Positions 43,847 to 54,000 of a stretch of DNA of 64,000 nucleotides are shown piece after piece. A model generated the notes under the pieces. It was given only the letters and a program-made list of their open reading frames with translations. It had not been told where the DNA came from and did not search any database. Every line of letters starts with the position of its first letter. Within the stretch, counting starts at the first letter, position 1. This stretch comes from Ryuthela nishihirai (lineage: Eukaryota > Arthropoda > Arachnida > Araneae > Heptathelidae). Made by a program: the position numbers and the translations under genes. The stretch is from the NCBI GenBank assembly GCA_038380435.1, contig JAWZYU010000013.1, positions 67,164,446 to 67,228,445 of the forward strand. The letters run 5' to 3'.

Positions 43847-44215
43847 ATGGTGGAACGCCTTTGCTTTTCCTTTCTGACCAAATACTGAAAAGGTCTTTGC
43901 TTTTTCCAGGGGCTAAATCGATCTTGTGTACTTTTATCAAAAAGTTCCTCTTTAGCTGACGGTTCAGTCATCGGTTAATAGCATCGGGTACGCTGTGGGG
44001 AACATTCCCATTTGGAATCTGTTCATATGAGTCTAACCAAAAATCCAACTAACTCTTCTGTTTTTTCGTTTTTTGTTTTTTGTTTTTGAAACACTTTATG
44101 GTTAGAATTCGTGCAACAAGTATTCTGCATCCATTTCACCCATTTGGTTTCTCCAGTGGCGAACAGTGATTTTTTTCAGTAGGGGAAACAATTACCAAAA
44201 GCAGTGCTACAACTA

Positions 44216-44380
44216 AATCGGAACGCTGTTCCGGTAGTCGATGTCTCCGAATCACTAAACCGGAACACCGTTCAGGTACTCGATGTTTCCAAATCACTGA
44301 ACCGGAACGTCTTTCCAGTACTCGATGTTTCCGAATCATTAAACAGGATCGCCGATCCGGTGCTTGGTGTTTCCTAATCT
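44216..44380. repeat. 42-bp tandem repeat, about 4 copies
   Basis: The unit core aaccggaac..cgttc..gtac, followed by tcgatgtttccgaatca, is repeated about every 42 bases (14 codons). This leaves a minus-strand frame open with a 14-residue period (KHRVPERCSGLVIR type). There is no evidence that the frame is a gene. Confidence 0.85.
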
Positions 44381-44618
44381 ATGAGTGATCCATGCTTTTG
44401 AAATCAAATATTATTGGACATTAATATACATTGCATCTTTTATTGGAAAAAAGTGGGGATACTGCTGCCTTGCAACAATTTTATCGTGAGAGTTAAGTGG
44501 GGATTTCAGAAAATGGCCCAAGATATAAAAAAATTTAAACTTATATTTTAACATAATTTTATTTACTGGGAAGTTAAAAAGAACAAATCCATATTATAAA
44601 AAAATAACAAAATCACAT

Positions 44619-44732
44619 TTAGAAAAATTGTATAACAAGCTCCAGATTTGAGTCATGCCCAGATTCTTTCATGTCTTGGGCCACAATTCTGAGGAATATT
44701 TCGATTTCGCTCTTTGCGTTTGATGTCGACAT
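44619..44732 (-). CDS. Candidate short ORF or first coding exon, 37 codons
   Basis: ATG at 44732 in context ttccacaATGtcg opens MSTSNAKSEIEIFLRIVAQD, continues MKESGHDSNLELVIQFF, and stops at 44619. The patch is less AT-rich than its surroundings, and the residues are balanced and amphipathic. A weak GT donor (GAGCTT/gttata) lies near its end. The family is unknown. Confidence 0.25.
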   Translation of the reverse strand: MSTSNAKSEIEIFLRIVAQDMKESGHDSNLELVIQFF

Positions 44733-44930
44733 TGTGGAATCGTAGTTCAGTCGAAACTGGGTAAAAATATCACTAGCTGTACATTGAAAAAAAAAAGTGT
44801 TATTAACAAATTCTCAACTAAAGAAAAATAATGAAATTTTATTGTTATACGGAATAAAACGGTAGGGATACGGGGTATCTCTGTTTGTCTTCAGGAAAAA
44901 AAAAGCCTTGATAATATATCCAGTTACGGG

Positions 44931-45230
44931 ACAGAAAAATGGAAACAGTTCCATGTTATTTCAATAGAAAGTCATATTCAGAGCTGAATAACCTCTTCAG
45001 TATGCTTTCTAATGAAAACTATGACTAAAGATATATTGAAAATCTTAATCTTATCTATCTAAATCTAGATTTTGAACAATTTTTGTTCAGTGCTCAAAGA
45101 GTTATGAAAGCTCGGATATATTTAACAGGCCACAAAATATTGCCCCAAAAATGTAATTAAAATATTAAAACAGATAAAGAGATCAGCGATCATAGTTGAC
45201 TTTAGTAGAGTACACGGTGCATTACACTTT
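44931..45230 (+). repeat. Dispersed repeat, paralogue of 1301-1590
   Basis: Same-orientation match to 1301-1590 (acagttccatgttattt, aatcttatctatct, caaagagttatga, gtagagtac). This copy is not joined to a LINE tail, so the LINE adjacency at 1300 is not part of the repeat. Confidence 0.7.
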
Positions 45231-45417
45231 TATTGAAGATATTGAGCTCTGAATATGTATTGATGAACATGGAACTCTTTCCATTTTTCAGTCCATTACT
45301 TGGATGTGTATTTACCGTATGTATATATAATTACGAGCTATCTCATAGTAAGAGTGAGTGTGCAATCCCCCCTCATTCAAGAAATTTATTTTTAAGAAAT
45401 AATTTAACTGATCAGCG

Positions 45418-45556
45418 TCCCATAGGCCGAGGCGTTAGTTTGCTTGGTTATTGATCTTAGGAACCTACGTTCAAGCCCTGCATAAAGGACATAGATATTA
45501 TGCTGACAGGCTCCTGTAAGATTTAGGTGACAAGCAGCTGCTTGAGGAGTATTTTA
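45418..45556 (+). mobile_element. SINE-B copy with internal deletion
   Basis: The degraded tRNA head (ataggccgaggcgttag, then cgttcaagccctgc) is followed directly by ctgacaggctcctgtaagat and aagcagctgcttgaggagta. The ctgctgaggtcctgccatcc segment seen in the other copies is missing. Confidence 0.85.
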
Positions 45557-45734
45557 TTTCTTTATTCCTGTAACAAAATTTAAAAATGTAACAAAATTTT
45601 TAAAAAAACCTACTAATTACAAATATTTCGGTCAATCTTGGCTATGGCAGATTTTATATGAAATAATTGTGTATAATTCATTAATTTCATGCTTGTTATT
45701 TTTCATATAATTGATATTGTGTTTGCGTTTGAAT

Positions 45735-45766
45735 TGTTATTATTATTATTGTTATTATTATTATTA
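45735..45766. repeat. (TTA)n microsatellite
   Basis: About ten TTA/TTG triplets in a row. Confidence 0.9.
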
Positions 45767-45954
45767 AAATACCTGTAATTTCTCCTTCCAATATTGAATT
45801 CATAAACAGACATGTGTGGAAGATGCGAACTTTTGACGCCATCCGAAGAACAGTCATGTCTATCATTGCTATGCCAGTTTAGAAACGCTTTACCTCTGAG
45901 CGTCACTTTTATATACACAATGGATAAAAGATAAAGGTCACAATGAAAGCCCCC

Positions 45955-46060
45955 CGCCCACAACCGGGGTCAGAGTTTAGAAGCGTAAGGGAATTCACTG
46001 GACAACCTTTAGGAGACAGGTGGAGATCTGTTTAAAATCATCTAACGTCTCCTTCAATGT
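45955..46060 (-). mobile_element. SINE-A fragment, minus strand
   Basis: ggggtcagagtttagaag, ggaattcactggacaacc and ggagacaggtgg follow the order of the SINE-A 3' half read in reverse. It is heavily eroded. A plus-strand SINE-A head follows 30 bases later. Confidence 0.45.
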
Positions 46061-46086
46061 ACTCATAATAGTAGTGTTCTCCTGAA

Positions 46087-46355
46087 CATGGGGCGGGGAT
46101 GGATCAGTCAGTAGTGCGCCAGGCTCGTAATCTGCATTTCCAGGTTCGAATTCCACCTGAGTCAGCGTTGAGATTTATCTCCGCAAAACACCACGCCCCG
46201 CCATGATCAGTAGGGGACACCAATGGCCTTGGAAAGGCCACCATCTGTCGGATGGGAAGTTAAGCCGTGGCCTCGTGTGAAGGAGAGCCGTAGCCGGTAC
46301 GTTAAAGAACACGCTAGATGGCGTTGATGGGAGGCTACCATTAGAGGTCTTGTAT
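46087..46355 (+). mobile_element. SINE-A copy, 5' two thirds
   Basis: tgcgccaggctcgtaatctg, gtcagcgttgagatttatct, the ggggacaccaatgg block, gtcggatgggaagttaagcc and ttaaagaacacgct are all present. It stops after gatgggaggctaccatt. Confidence 0.9.
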
Positions 46356-46389
46356 AGTTAGAGGCTGGTCATGTCTGTGATTCACTGTA

Positions 46390-46452
46390 ATTGGTTGATT
46401 GGGTCACGTGGTTTATGGACGCCATGTTTTGTCGACCGTGAGACGAAAGCCG
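46390..46452 (+). promoter_or_regulatory. Candidate promoter with E-box and CCAAT motifs, then splice donor
   Basis: Two inverted CCAAT boxes (46390-46394 and 46398-46402) and an E-box CACGTG (46405-46410) are followed by ggacgccatgttttg. A strong splice donor, CCG/gtgagtaagt, has its GT at 46453-46454. It could be the promoter and a short first exon of a plus-strand gene. No second exon was identified. Confidence 0.3.
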
Positions 46453-46458
46453 GTGAGT

Positions 46459-46819
46459 AAGTCTGTATACTCAGTTAAAACTTCTCAGTTTTTGCAATTT
46501 TTTACATTTCTACCGCTTCCTTTTGCCTATAAAAGCTTCCATATTTTATCAATGCCTTACTGAGCTGCAGTTGGGTGTAAAAATTCCACTCATAGAAATA
46601 AATTAATGAATATTTTTTTCCAAGAAACTCCGCCAGAAGACAGCAATCGGCTGCAAAAGTGAAAGGAACTAACTGAAAACCAACAAAATAATTTCTTTTA
46701 TGGTTCGTTTGAAAAATGCGCTAATGTTTCCAATTTGTTGTCTGTCTGTCAGTCTGTCTGTTAACTGTTGTCTTTCCATCTGCCTTTCCACCTATCTGTC
46801 CGTCTATGGACAATCAACT
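46459..46819. other. Stretch with CTGT/CTTT simple repeat
   Basis: A degenerate ctgtctgtcagtctgtctgt run lies at about 46740-46762. It is otherwise unannotated. It borders the satellite-like block. Confidence 0.4.
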
Positions 46820-47640
46820 TTTTACTTTCAGGGATAAATGAAAAATTCTTTTTGGGTTCTAATGAAATTTTGAAATCTTCCCATAGCTTTAATACCGCCC
46901 TCTAACGGTAGAAAATGATGGAAAATGCAAAAATTTCAAAAGAATATTACAAACTATTTTCGCTGGAAATCCGAAATTTTGTTACTACAGTGTTATGGTT
47001 AGAAGGTTTACAATGGCAACAAGGCTACCCTCTTAGCCAAAACGAGGGGGTTCGCTCAAAAGAATATCCGAACACTATGGTTGATTACAGAATTCAGGAA
47101 AAATATCTGGCAAGGATGTTTTAGACATTAGTGATCTGGCAACCTTCGTGTACGTACACGAAGGTTCACTAATTTCTAAAAAAAATCGTTGCCAGATATT
47201 TTTTCTGAATTCTGTAATCAACCATAGTGTTCGGATATTTTTTGAGCGACTGCACTAATAAATTATTAATATTTACATTTTTCGAATCCTCATCACTTGG
47301 AATTTCCACTGTTAGAAAATACTAAAGGTGGTAAATAAAAACTCGAAAGGCGGCCTCTAGCGGTTGAAAAAAGCTGGAAATACCAGATCTTTAAACGAAT
47401 ATTGCAAACGATCTATTTATGATAGAAACTTAATTTTTTGGTCATAGAGTGTAATGCTCAAGTGGTTTAACCTAATAGTAATGATCTGTCCCATTAAAAT
47501 GCAACTTTTCTGCCTTAAGAGATAAATGAAAAATTTTTTTGCACATTTCAGATCCTAATAAAATATTAATAATCTGTTTTCTCAATTATACAATAGTTCG
47601 AATTTCCACTGTCAGAGGGTACTGAAAGTGTAAAATAACT
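46820..47640 (-). repeat. Satellite-like units (280-bp family), minus orientation
   Basis: Reverse-orientation units carry cgccctctaacggt (46892) and ggcggcctctagcggt (47350), each followed by a gaaaat(g/a) block and gaatatt.caaac. Units are also marked by gataaatgaaaaattt (about 46836 and 47521). A palindromic insert at 47053-47248 separates them. Confidence 0.7.
47053..47248. repeat. Long palindrome, arms about 95 bp
   Basis: cgctcaaaagaatatccgaa at 47053 pairs with the end at 47248. The arms match through gttgattacagaattcag and tatctggcaa, and converge on the perfect 26-bp centre at 47141-47166 (aaccttcgtgtac and its complement). There is virtually no loop. Confidence 0.92.
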
Positions 47641-47734
47641 AGAAAACGCATATTGCCTCTGGCGCATATGGGAATCTCATTTTCAAAGAGACTTAAGTTC
47701 TTCCTTTGCCTACTTTTTCACTCCTTAAAAGTTC

Positions 47735-47862
47735 TAATTATGGTTGTTTGTGTTGTTTTTCTGCTGAGGTCCAGCCATCCTCATGGACCTTCTACTATGC
47801 CGTATAAACTGACAGGCTCCTGTCAGACCTCTGTACAAGCAGCTGCTTGAGGGGTTATTGAT
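47735..47862 (+). mobile_element. SINE-B copy, 5' truncated
   Basis: It starts ggttgtttgtgttg, lacks the tRNA head, and keeps ctgctgaggtccagccatcc, aaactgacaggctcctgtca and aagcagctgcttgagggg. Confidence 0.9.
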
Positions 47863-47889
47863 TTATTTTTTAAAGTATGATGGAGGAAA

Positions 47890-48760
47890 TGCACATAGTA
47901 ATATTTTATCAGTAATTATAAAACCTAAAAAGTATTTGTCTTTCATTTCTTAAATTTAAAAAGTTGCTTTTCTCTCGCTCCTCTGAAAATAGTGGGCAGA
48001 TCATTGCTGTCAGTGGAATTTCTACCAAAACAGAATTCTACACTCCGAAACTTCTACCATAAACAGATCACTTGAAACATTCGTTAAAAGTTTTGCAGTT
48101 TCGATATTTAGTGATCTCTAATGATATAAATTAAAACTACCTTTGAAAATGCGAATTACATTTCATTAGTAACCAACTGAAAAAGAGATTTCCAATTACC
48201 TCTTAAAACAAAACCGTTCCGTTTCTTACCTACCTTGGGCTTAGGGTGAACTCATTGTTGTCAATGGAATTTTCGAGATTGTCACATTCCACAACCAAAA
48301 TTTCAAATTTCTAACTAAACTACATCGTTTGCAATATTCGTTTTAATTTTTTTCCACCGTTAGATGGCGCAATTATAGCTTTTGGGAAATTTGCAAATTG
48401 TAATATTTCATCAACACCTGTCCAACCCAAAAATAATTTTTAATTTATCTCTAAAAGCATACATTTTCTGTTAAAACAAAAAAATTGCATTCACCTCCTC
48501 CCTGGGTCTAAAGGGTCAAGTGATTGTTGCCAATGGTAACTTCGTAACCTTTACATTTCAACAGCAAAATTTCAAACTTCTAACATAAATACATCATTTG
48601 GAATATTCGTTTGATATTTTGGAATTTTCAACTTGTTCCACCGTTAGAGGGCGCAGTTATTACTTTGGGGAGATTCGAAAAATGCAAATCGTAATATATC
48701 ATTAATACCTATCTAACATAAAAATAATTTTTGTATTCTCTGTATAAACAAAAATGTTCG
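47890..48760 (+). repeat. Satellite-like units (280-bp family), plus orientation
   Basis: Three diverged units carry, in order, tttcaaa.ttctaac, aatattcgttt, ccaccgttaga.ggcgca (48354 and 48638, 284 bases apart), tttggg.a.atttg, taatatttcatcaaca-type text, and aaaaataattttt. The same family occurs in reverse at 46820 and at 14530. Confidence 0.75.
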
Positions 48761-49138
48761 ATATCTACAGATAAAATAAGCCCTAAAATTTACTTTTCCT
48801 TTTTTTAGCCGTTTTCTAAAGTGCTTCCAATCATGAACACTGAAATCTGTATCAAATATTACTACCCTTTTCTGAAATCCATAAGTATCGTGCAATACCA
48901 TTCAGCTATGCAAGCTAAACAACCCGAGAGACGACAAAACATGTCGTCCAATTTTGAGATGGTCAACGTCTACCGTCTCTAGTGGGTAGAAAGTGATTTG
49001 AAAAGTTCGATTATGTGATCGAGGAAATTCCGGTGTTTGGTTTAAGAAACTTCTGTCGTGGGGAGGATTATGGGTACCTCGAACTATGTCCATTTCTTTT
49101 CTCCCCTAAAAGAGAGGGAAACATTTTAACCGGAGAGG
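48761..49138. other. Unannotated stretch
   Basis: No supported feature, except that the sequence directly before the SINE at 49139 is GC-richer (ggagagggttgttgggttg). Confidence 0.3.
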
Positions 49139-49512
49139 GTTGTTGGGTTGCTTACCTTTGAGCTGTCCTTTTTTCACACAACGGGATAAATGGCCAGGTC
49201 ACAAGGCCCCTGAAGGCTTAGAGAAGGTTGGGGGAGGATACCCATTGGAACAGCTGTTGGGAGACAGATGGTAGTCTCCCATCATGGTCTTCCAGTGGAT
49301 TCTTTAACATGCACAGAGTATGGCTCTCCCGCATACGGAGCCGCTGCTTAATGTTCCATCCGATATGGCAGAAGCCCATCGGTGACTACTGACCGTGGGC
49401 AGGGCGGGGTGTTTTGCGGAGAACTCTCAACGCTGAACCACCTCGGACTCGAACCTGGGAACTACAGATTACGTGGCTGGGGCGCTACCGAGTGATCCAC
49501 CTCCACCTCCCG
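49139..49512 (-). mobile_element. SINE-A copy, minus strand, near full length
   Basis: The reverse complement shows the tRNA head with B box ggttcgagtcc (about 49448-49458), tcagcgttgagag, the cagtagtcaccgatggg block, an aacattaagcag core and ccaacagctgttccaatggg, through to the tail. It is one of the best copies. Confidence 0.92.
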
Positions 49513-51027
49513 GAGGATGGAGGAGATGGAGTATAATGATATTTGTGCGAAATGAGAGTTTGCGACGTGGGGAGGGTCAACTACTCTCCGTTTTAGAAAG
49601 TTTCAGACCTGAGCAACGGCCGGTTAAATCTGCTAGTTCTTCCTAAAGTTATTTGTATGCAAAATGCAAAATAAAACTGAATTACTAGGAAATACATCTG
49701 TATACTAAATAAACTGAAGGTTTACAAAATTTAATATATGTACTACAATATAGAAAAGATGTCTGCCGGATGGTTTAGTGAAAAGCTCTGACGCCACGTC
49801 AAGGCACCATCCATGTCAGAGTGTTTTGCTCTAACCTGGAGAAAACCCCTCCACACATAGGCAGCTAGAGTGGAAGGAAAAAGAGGGATAAACTCCTCAG
49901 GAGGACGACCCCAGTCAGGGGTCGAAATATTAGAAAAGTTACTCGCAAGTAAGTGAATCCATTAGTCTTAAGTTTTTAACGTATAATACACTACACATTC
50001 TAAGAGAGCCATGGATATATTATTACCATAAACGTTTTATTAAAGTCTCAATCAGAATTTATTTTCTGTTGAATGAATTTAATGTAAATATTTTATGGTA
50101 TCTTGAGCAACATCTAATTAAAAATGATTGTGCTAATCAGCAGAAACCTCGCTCGAATGATGCACCTTCGCTTCTCGACAAGCGACTCTCCACTAGAGCT
50201 TTCGCCACTAATGGCTGCTGATCAGGAAGGTCTGCTGACTCACAAGAATGAATAGTCCCGAAGTGAGCACTTGTTCACTTTAAAAATGGAAAAAAAATGA
50301 AACTCAACCCTCTACCACGAATTTACAAGGTTCCAGTTTATGTAGGAGACAATCTACACCTTCACTTAGTCAGTCATCTAACCCAGGTGACCTGAACCCT
50401 GTAAATCCCACCTCCCACAAATCCAACGACATCCAGTAAGCCATTGGAGACAGCTCAGAGTGTGTTAGAAAACTTATCATTAAGCAATCATTATATTCTT
50501 TTTCTAGATAATTTTCTTTTCTTTAGATTCCTTAGATAGACGTTGTGATTCCTGAGTCCCGCGGAACCACTTTTGTGGGAGCTTTGAGTAGCAAATAAAG
50601 AGTGTGGATTACTGATTTACCACTTGATCCAAACACTTAACTGATAGTTAAGGAAATCTCATTGGCAAATATTTGATTTAGAAACTGATTACCAACAATG
50701 GAGTTTTTATAGACTTCAGTCGGTTAACTGTTGTATTATGCAAATCCCGCTATCCACGGATAAAGGATCCCTAATAGGATATTCCCCTATCCATGGAAAG
50801 TATTCAAAATTTTAATCTCCCTGTGTGCAAAAGTGGAGAGGTTATGCAGCTAAAGGCTGAACAAGATCAGGCCTCACAAGCTACTAACGTAACATACTAT
50901 TCAGCGAGAAAAGGCCTATGTGAAAGCAATACTCAAAACTCGCGAAATTATGGCTATCCACACTAATTTAAAATCACAAAATTAAAACACTAAATTTGTT
51001 CACATTATGAAACCATTTTGCTAATTT
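49513..51027. other. Stretch with one GC-richer patch
   Basis: At about 50155-50260 a GC-richer patch is open on the minus strand (reads LPDQQPLVAKALVESRLSRS) with possible AG and GT borders; it may be an exon but is unconvincing. The patch at 49760-49920 (gccggatggtttagtg and following) is also GC-richer and unidentified. Nothing else was recognised. Confidence 0.25.
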
Positions 51028-51066
51028 TTACAGACGTGGCCCGAATCCCGATTTCTGTTCTGTGTT
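51028..51066 (-). CDS. Candidate terminal exon (copy 1, exon gamma)
   Basis: Acceptor cgtgatctgag, then NTEQKSGFGPRL and a stop at 51028. It continues the phase-0 frame left by the exon at 51231-51307. Copy 2 has the matching exon at 54907-54942 (NTGQESGFGHV). The acceptor has only a short pyrimidine tract. The FGPRL ending recalls pyrokinin peptides, but no amidation glycine or cleavage site supports that. Confidence 0.28.
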   Translation of the reverse strand, partial: NTEQKSGFGPRL

Positions 51067-51230
51067 CTCAGATCACGACAAATCAGAAAGTCTAATTTAC
51101 TTGATAATGATAGACATGAAACAGCAATTTCAATATGAAATGAAAAATTACACTTCTAGCCAAGTAATTGAGATATTGAATGCAATATTCAATACAAATA
51201 TATGAAATGCAATACTCAAAAAAAATTTAC

Positions 51231-51307
51231 CTTCGTTAGGGGGAAATTGTGCTCGTGCTTCATTGACATCAGCCTCTTTGGAGGCTCGTACGGGTGCAAC
51301 TTTATAT
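51231..51307 (-). CDS. Candidate exon beta, copy 1
   Basis: Acceptor ttcatttcctctccag and donor AAG/gtaaat bound 77 nt. Entered in phase 1 from the upstream exon, it is open throughout: DIKLHPYEPPKRLMSMKHEH and then NFPLTK. The sequence is better conserved between the two copies than the flanks near its acceptor side. The protein family is unknown. Its partner in copy 2 (55064-55127) has a 13-base deletion and hits a stop. Confidence 0.4.
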
Positions 51308-51514
51308 CTGGAGAGGAAATGAAAGTTCGTATGAGAATTCAATTCACAAAATGCATATGTATGAACACATGTACACGCACATATAGAGAAAGATATTTCT
51401 AAACTAAATTGACGAAGAAGACACTGACATATAGAGAAAGATATTTCTAAACTAAATTGACGAACGAAGACAATTTCAATTTCTGATTGAATACAAAAAT
51501 ATTTAAATAAGCAC

Positions 51515-51842
51515 CGTTGTTGTCACCCGTTTTCGCCTTCTTCCCTTCACGGGGCACATCTGTAAGAGTTCTTCTGTCCAGGTCCAGGTCTTCATGGGGT
51601 ACATCTATCCAGGTCCAGGTCTTCATGAGGTACATCTATCCAGGTCCAGGTCTTCATGGGCTACATCTGTCCAGGTCCAGGTCTTCATTGGCACTGCCCT
51701 CAAGGGTACTGCCCTTAATACTTGGTACATATGTCCACGTCTTGAGGGCTGTCCAGTCTGCTCATATGTCCAGGTCCAGGTCTTCATTGGCACTGCCCTC
51801 AATGCTTGGTACATATATCCACGTCTTGAGGGCGGTGATTAT
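51515..51842 (-). pseudogene. Candidate exon alpha, copy 1, expanded by a 31-bp repeat
   Basis: Acceptor cctctttttgttcag and donor AACG/gtgctt bound 328 nt. The 3' part reads LTDVPREGKKAKTGDNNG as in copy 2, but the 5' part is swollen by four copies of a 31-bp unit and a larger duplication. Because 31 is not a multiple of three, the frame entered at the acceptor meets stops. This exon is probably dead unless a different start is used. Confidence 0.4.
51577..51700. repeat. 31-bp tandem repeat, 4 copies
   Basis: tccaggtccaggtcttcatg and the following 11 bases repeat exactly every 31 bases at 51577, 51608, 51639 and 51670, with a fifth related unit at about 51769. It is absent from the duplicate at 55284-55383. 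Confidence 0.93.
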
Positions 51843-52659
51843 CTGAACAAAAAGAGGAACATAAAATAATAAGAAATAGATTTTCTGGACTCTTTCGAAA
51901 TCTTAAAATTAAGTTCTCATTTTTTTAAATAAAAATAAACATTAAAATATACATGCTTTATGCAATCGATTTTTACTCTTCGAAAACACGAAACGAGAAG
52001 TTCTTATTAATAAAGTGTGAAAAGCGATTTAGGTCTTTGATAGAGCTGGTTAAATATTATTTATTATTTCTAATTGAGAGTATATAACAATCAAGTAAAA
52101 GCAGAAAGGACGGTCATAGAGAAATATACTTTCTCCAAAGAGATTTTACCCTTATCAATTAATGATGAGAAGTGGTGATGGAAACTACATTTTAAAGAAT
52201 CACCAGTTGTTAAATCAGTTCGAATTCAGATGTAATGGCCAAAATTTGAAAAGAACGTTTTTTTCTTCATTTGAGTAAGTTTTGCCGACGATGGTCTAAA
52301 TAGCATTATCGTAGAATCAGGGGACAATATGAAACCAACACTCCCTAAGGATAATTAACTACAATAATTAAGTTAACAAGCTTTATTTTTATTAGTGATA
52401 ATATATTACAATGTTGAAGGAAACATTGCTCATATATGACAATTATATTGCCATTTTTTCACTGAAATCGCCTTCTTAAGTGTATAATACCCTTCTCTCC
52501 CGACATATTAACAAACTAACACTGTCTAGGATACACAAAGGTTTTTGACATTCAGCAGAAATAAAAATATTACGTTTGCTGTCAGCCCAATAATCCTGGT
52601 GGTATTAAAAGAACAAAAATGCTTATTTTTGTTTATTGCATTTTATGTCATATATATAT
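51843..52659. other. Flank of exon cluster copy 1
   Basis: AT-rich. It shares blocks with the duplicate, such as agagattttacccttatc.att at 52139 versus 55483 and ccaaaatttgaagag near 52239 versus 55589. No exon was recognised. Confidence 0.4.
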
Positions 52660-52975
52660 AAGTACAATACAATAAATGAAAGTAAACATTAATACAAAAT
52701 TCATTTTAACGTGAAAACTGAAATAGATTTGTCGAACCAGTATCTGAAGAATGCGACTGGATCCCAGAAAGGATATTCGCTTTCAATGATGCTGTTGCTT
52801 CTTTTATAATGTTATTAAAATTTTCGTCTTTCGTCTAAATTAAATGATCTAACTGTGCTAGGCGAAGGAAAACCTATTTGACATTTTTGGCGAGGGCAGG
52901 ATAAAATTGTTTAAAGGCCCGGGATTGACCCGCGGACACGAGTTTGCGCACTCCCCGGTCTACTGAATCTGGCAA
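52660..52975. repeat. Dispersed repeat, paralogue of 62100-62358
   Basis: Same-orientation similarity to 62100-62358: gt.cgttttaac, gactg.atccc.gaaa, ttc.gctttcaatga, ttttcgtctt and gggcaggataaaa. The end (52905-52975, minus strand) includes gcgggtcaatcccggg, a B-box-like relic of a tRNA-derived sequence. Confidence 0.55.
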
Positions 52976-54000
52976 CGAAATTGAAACATTACACTTTCAT
53001 AATAAGTTCGGCAAGAAGAAGTGTCACGTGATATGATATTAGAGCATCTTTAGCAAAGGAGATTGCCATCAGAAATAGAAGCAATTGATTTACGTTCAAA
53101 ACAATCTTTAAAAAAAATATGCTAAATTTTGTATTCAGTTTGTAAACCGTTAACCGCTTAAATTCTTCGAATCGAGACTCGTTAAACATATTTAAAATTT
53201 ATTATTACCATACCGTGCAATCTGAACTATTTTTGATATTTTGGTAATTTGATTTTTAATTACATTGCCATTTTTGCACTTCTGTAATAGTAATGACAGA
53301 AATGTGTGTATCTGCATTTTCTACGTTATGCATATAAAGTAGTGTAATTTCAAAAAAAAAAAGACCTACTTCATTTATCGAATTAGTACTCAGTTACTTT
53401 GTCAATCAAGTTGCATAGAACTTTTGCAGTTCTAACGTAGAACAATTTATATGAAACGAACTGCGAACTGATTACAATATTCGAAGTTGCACGATTTTTA
53501 CTTGAATGTAAGAAGATTGAAGTAGTAAGAACTGGTAAATTAAAATCCTTTTTCTTGTTAATTAAAGTGATATTTTCAAGAGTAGAAACTAAATGCATGT
53601 AATATTTTTATATTTATTCAAAATATGTAAAAAAGTTTTCACATTTTCCAACCCTTCAGGTTATTCTTACGTCACTTAATCACTGATAATCAGGAGATTG
53701 CTCTATAGCATTTCGTCATCCTTATTAAAAACATATGATTACAAATATGGATCAAAATATGGATTTTCAAAATATCGGATATCGTTACCAGAAAGCATAA
53801 AGGAGCTTGAAGCAACATCCTGGCTTTTTTTTTTTTGCTTTTTGCTTTCGAAACGTTCAGCTCCATTTTACGCCGAGATAATATATTTGTATCTTTATTC
53901 AACAAATAAAGTGAAAAAAGAAATGTTTGAAAATCTCAGGTGCGTCAGTAGGGGAGAAAAGACCAATGTGCGCCATCTGACGTAAGAAAAGAATTCGCTT
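52976..54000. other. AT-rich stretch
   Basis: No supported feature. Frames of 66-95 codons are compatible with chance. Confidence 0.35.

Noticed and set aside
44136..44339. Minus frame with 14-residue repeat as a protein
   Set aside because: It is produced by a 42-bp tandem repeat and has no start context, domain or splice support.
51028..51066. FGPRL ending as a pyrokinin-type neuropeptide
   Set aside because: There is no C-terminal Gly for amidation, no dibasic cleavage site and no signal peptide, and the paralogue reads FGHV; treated as coincidence.
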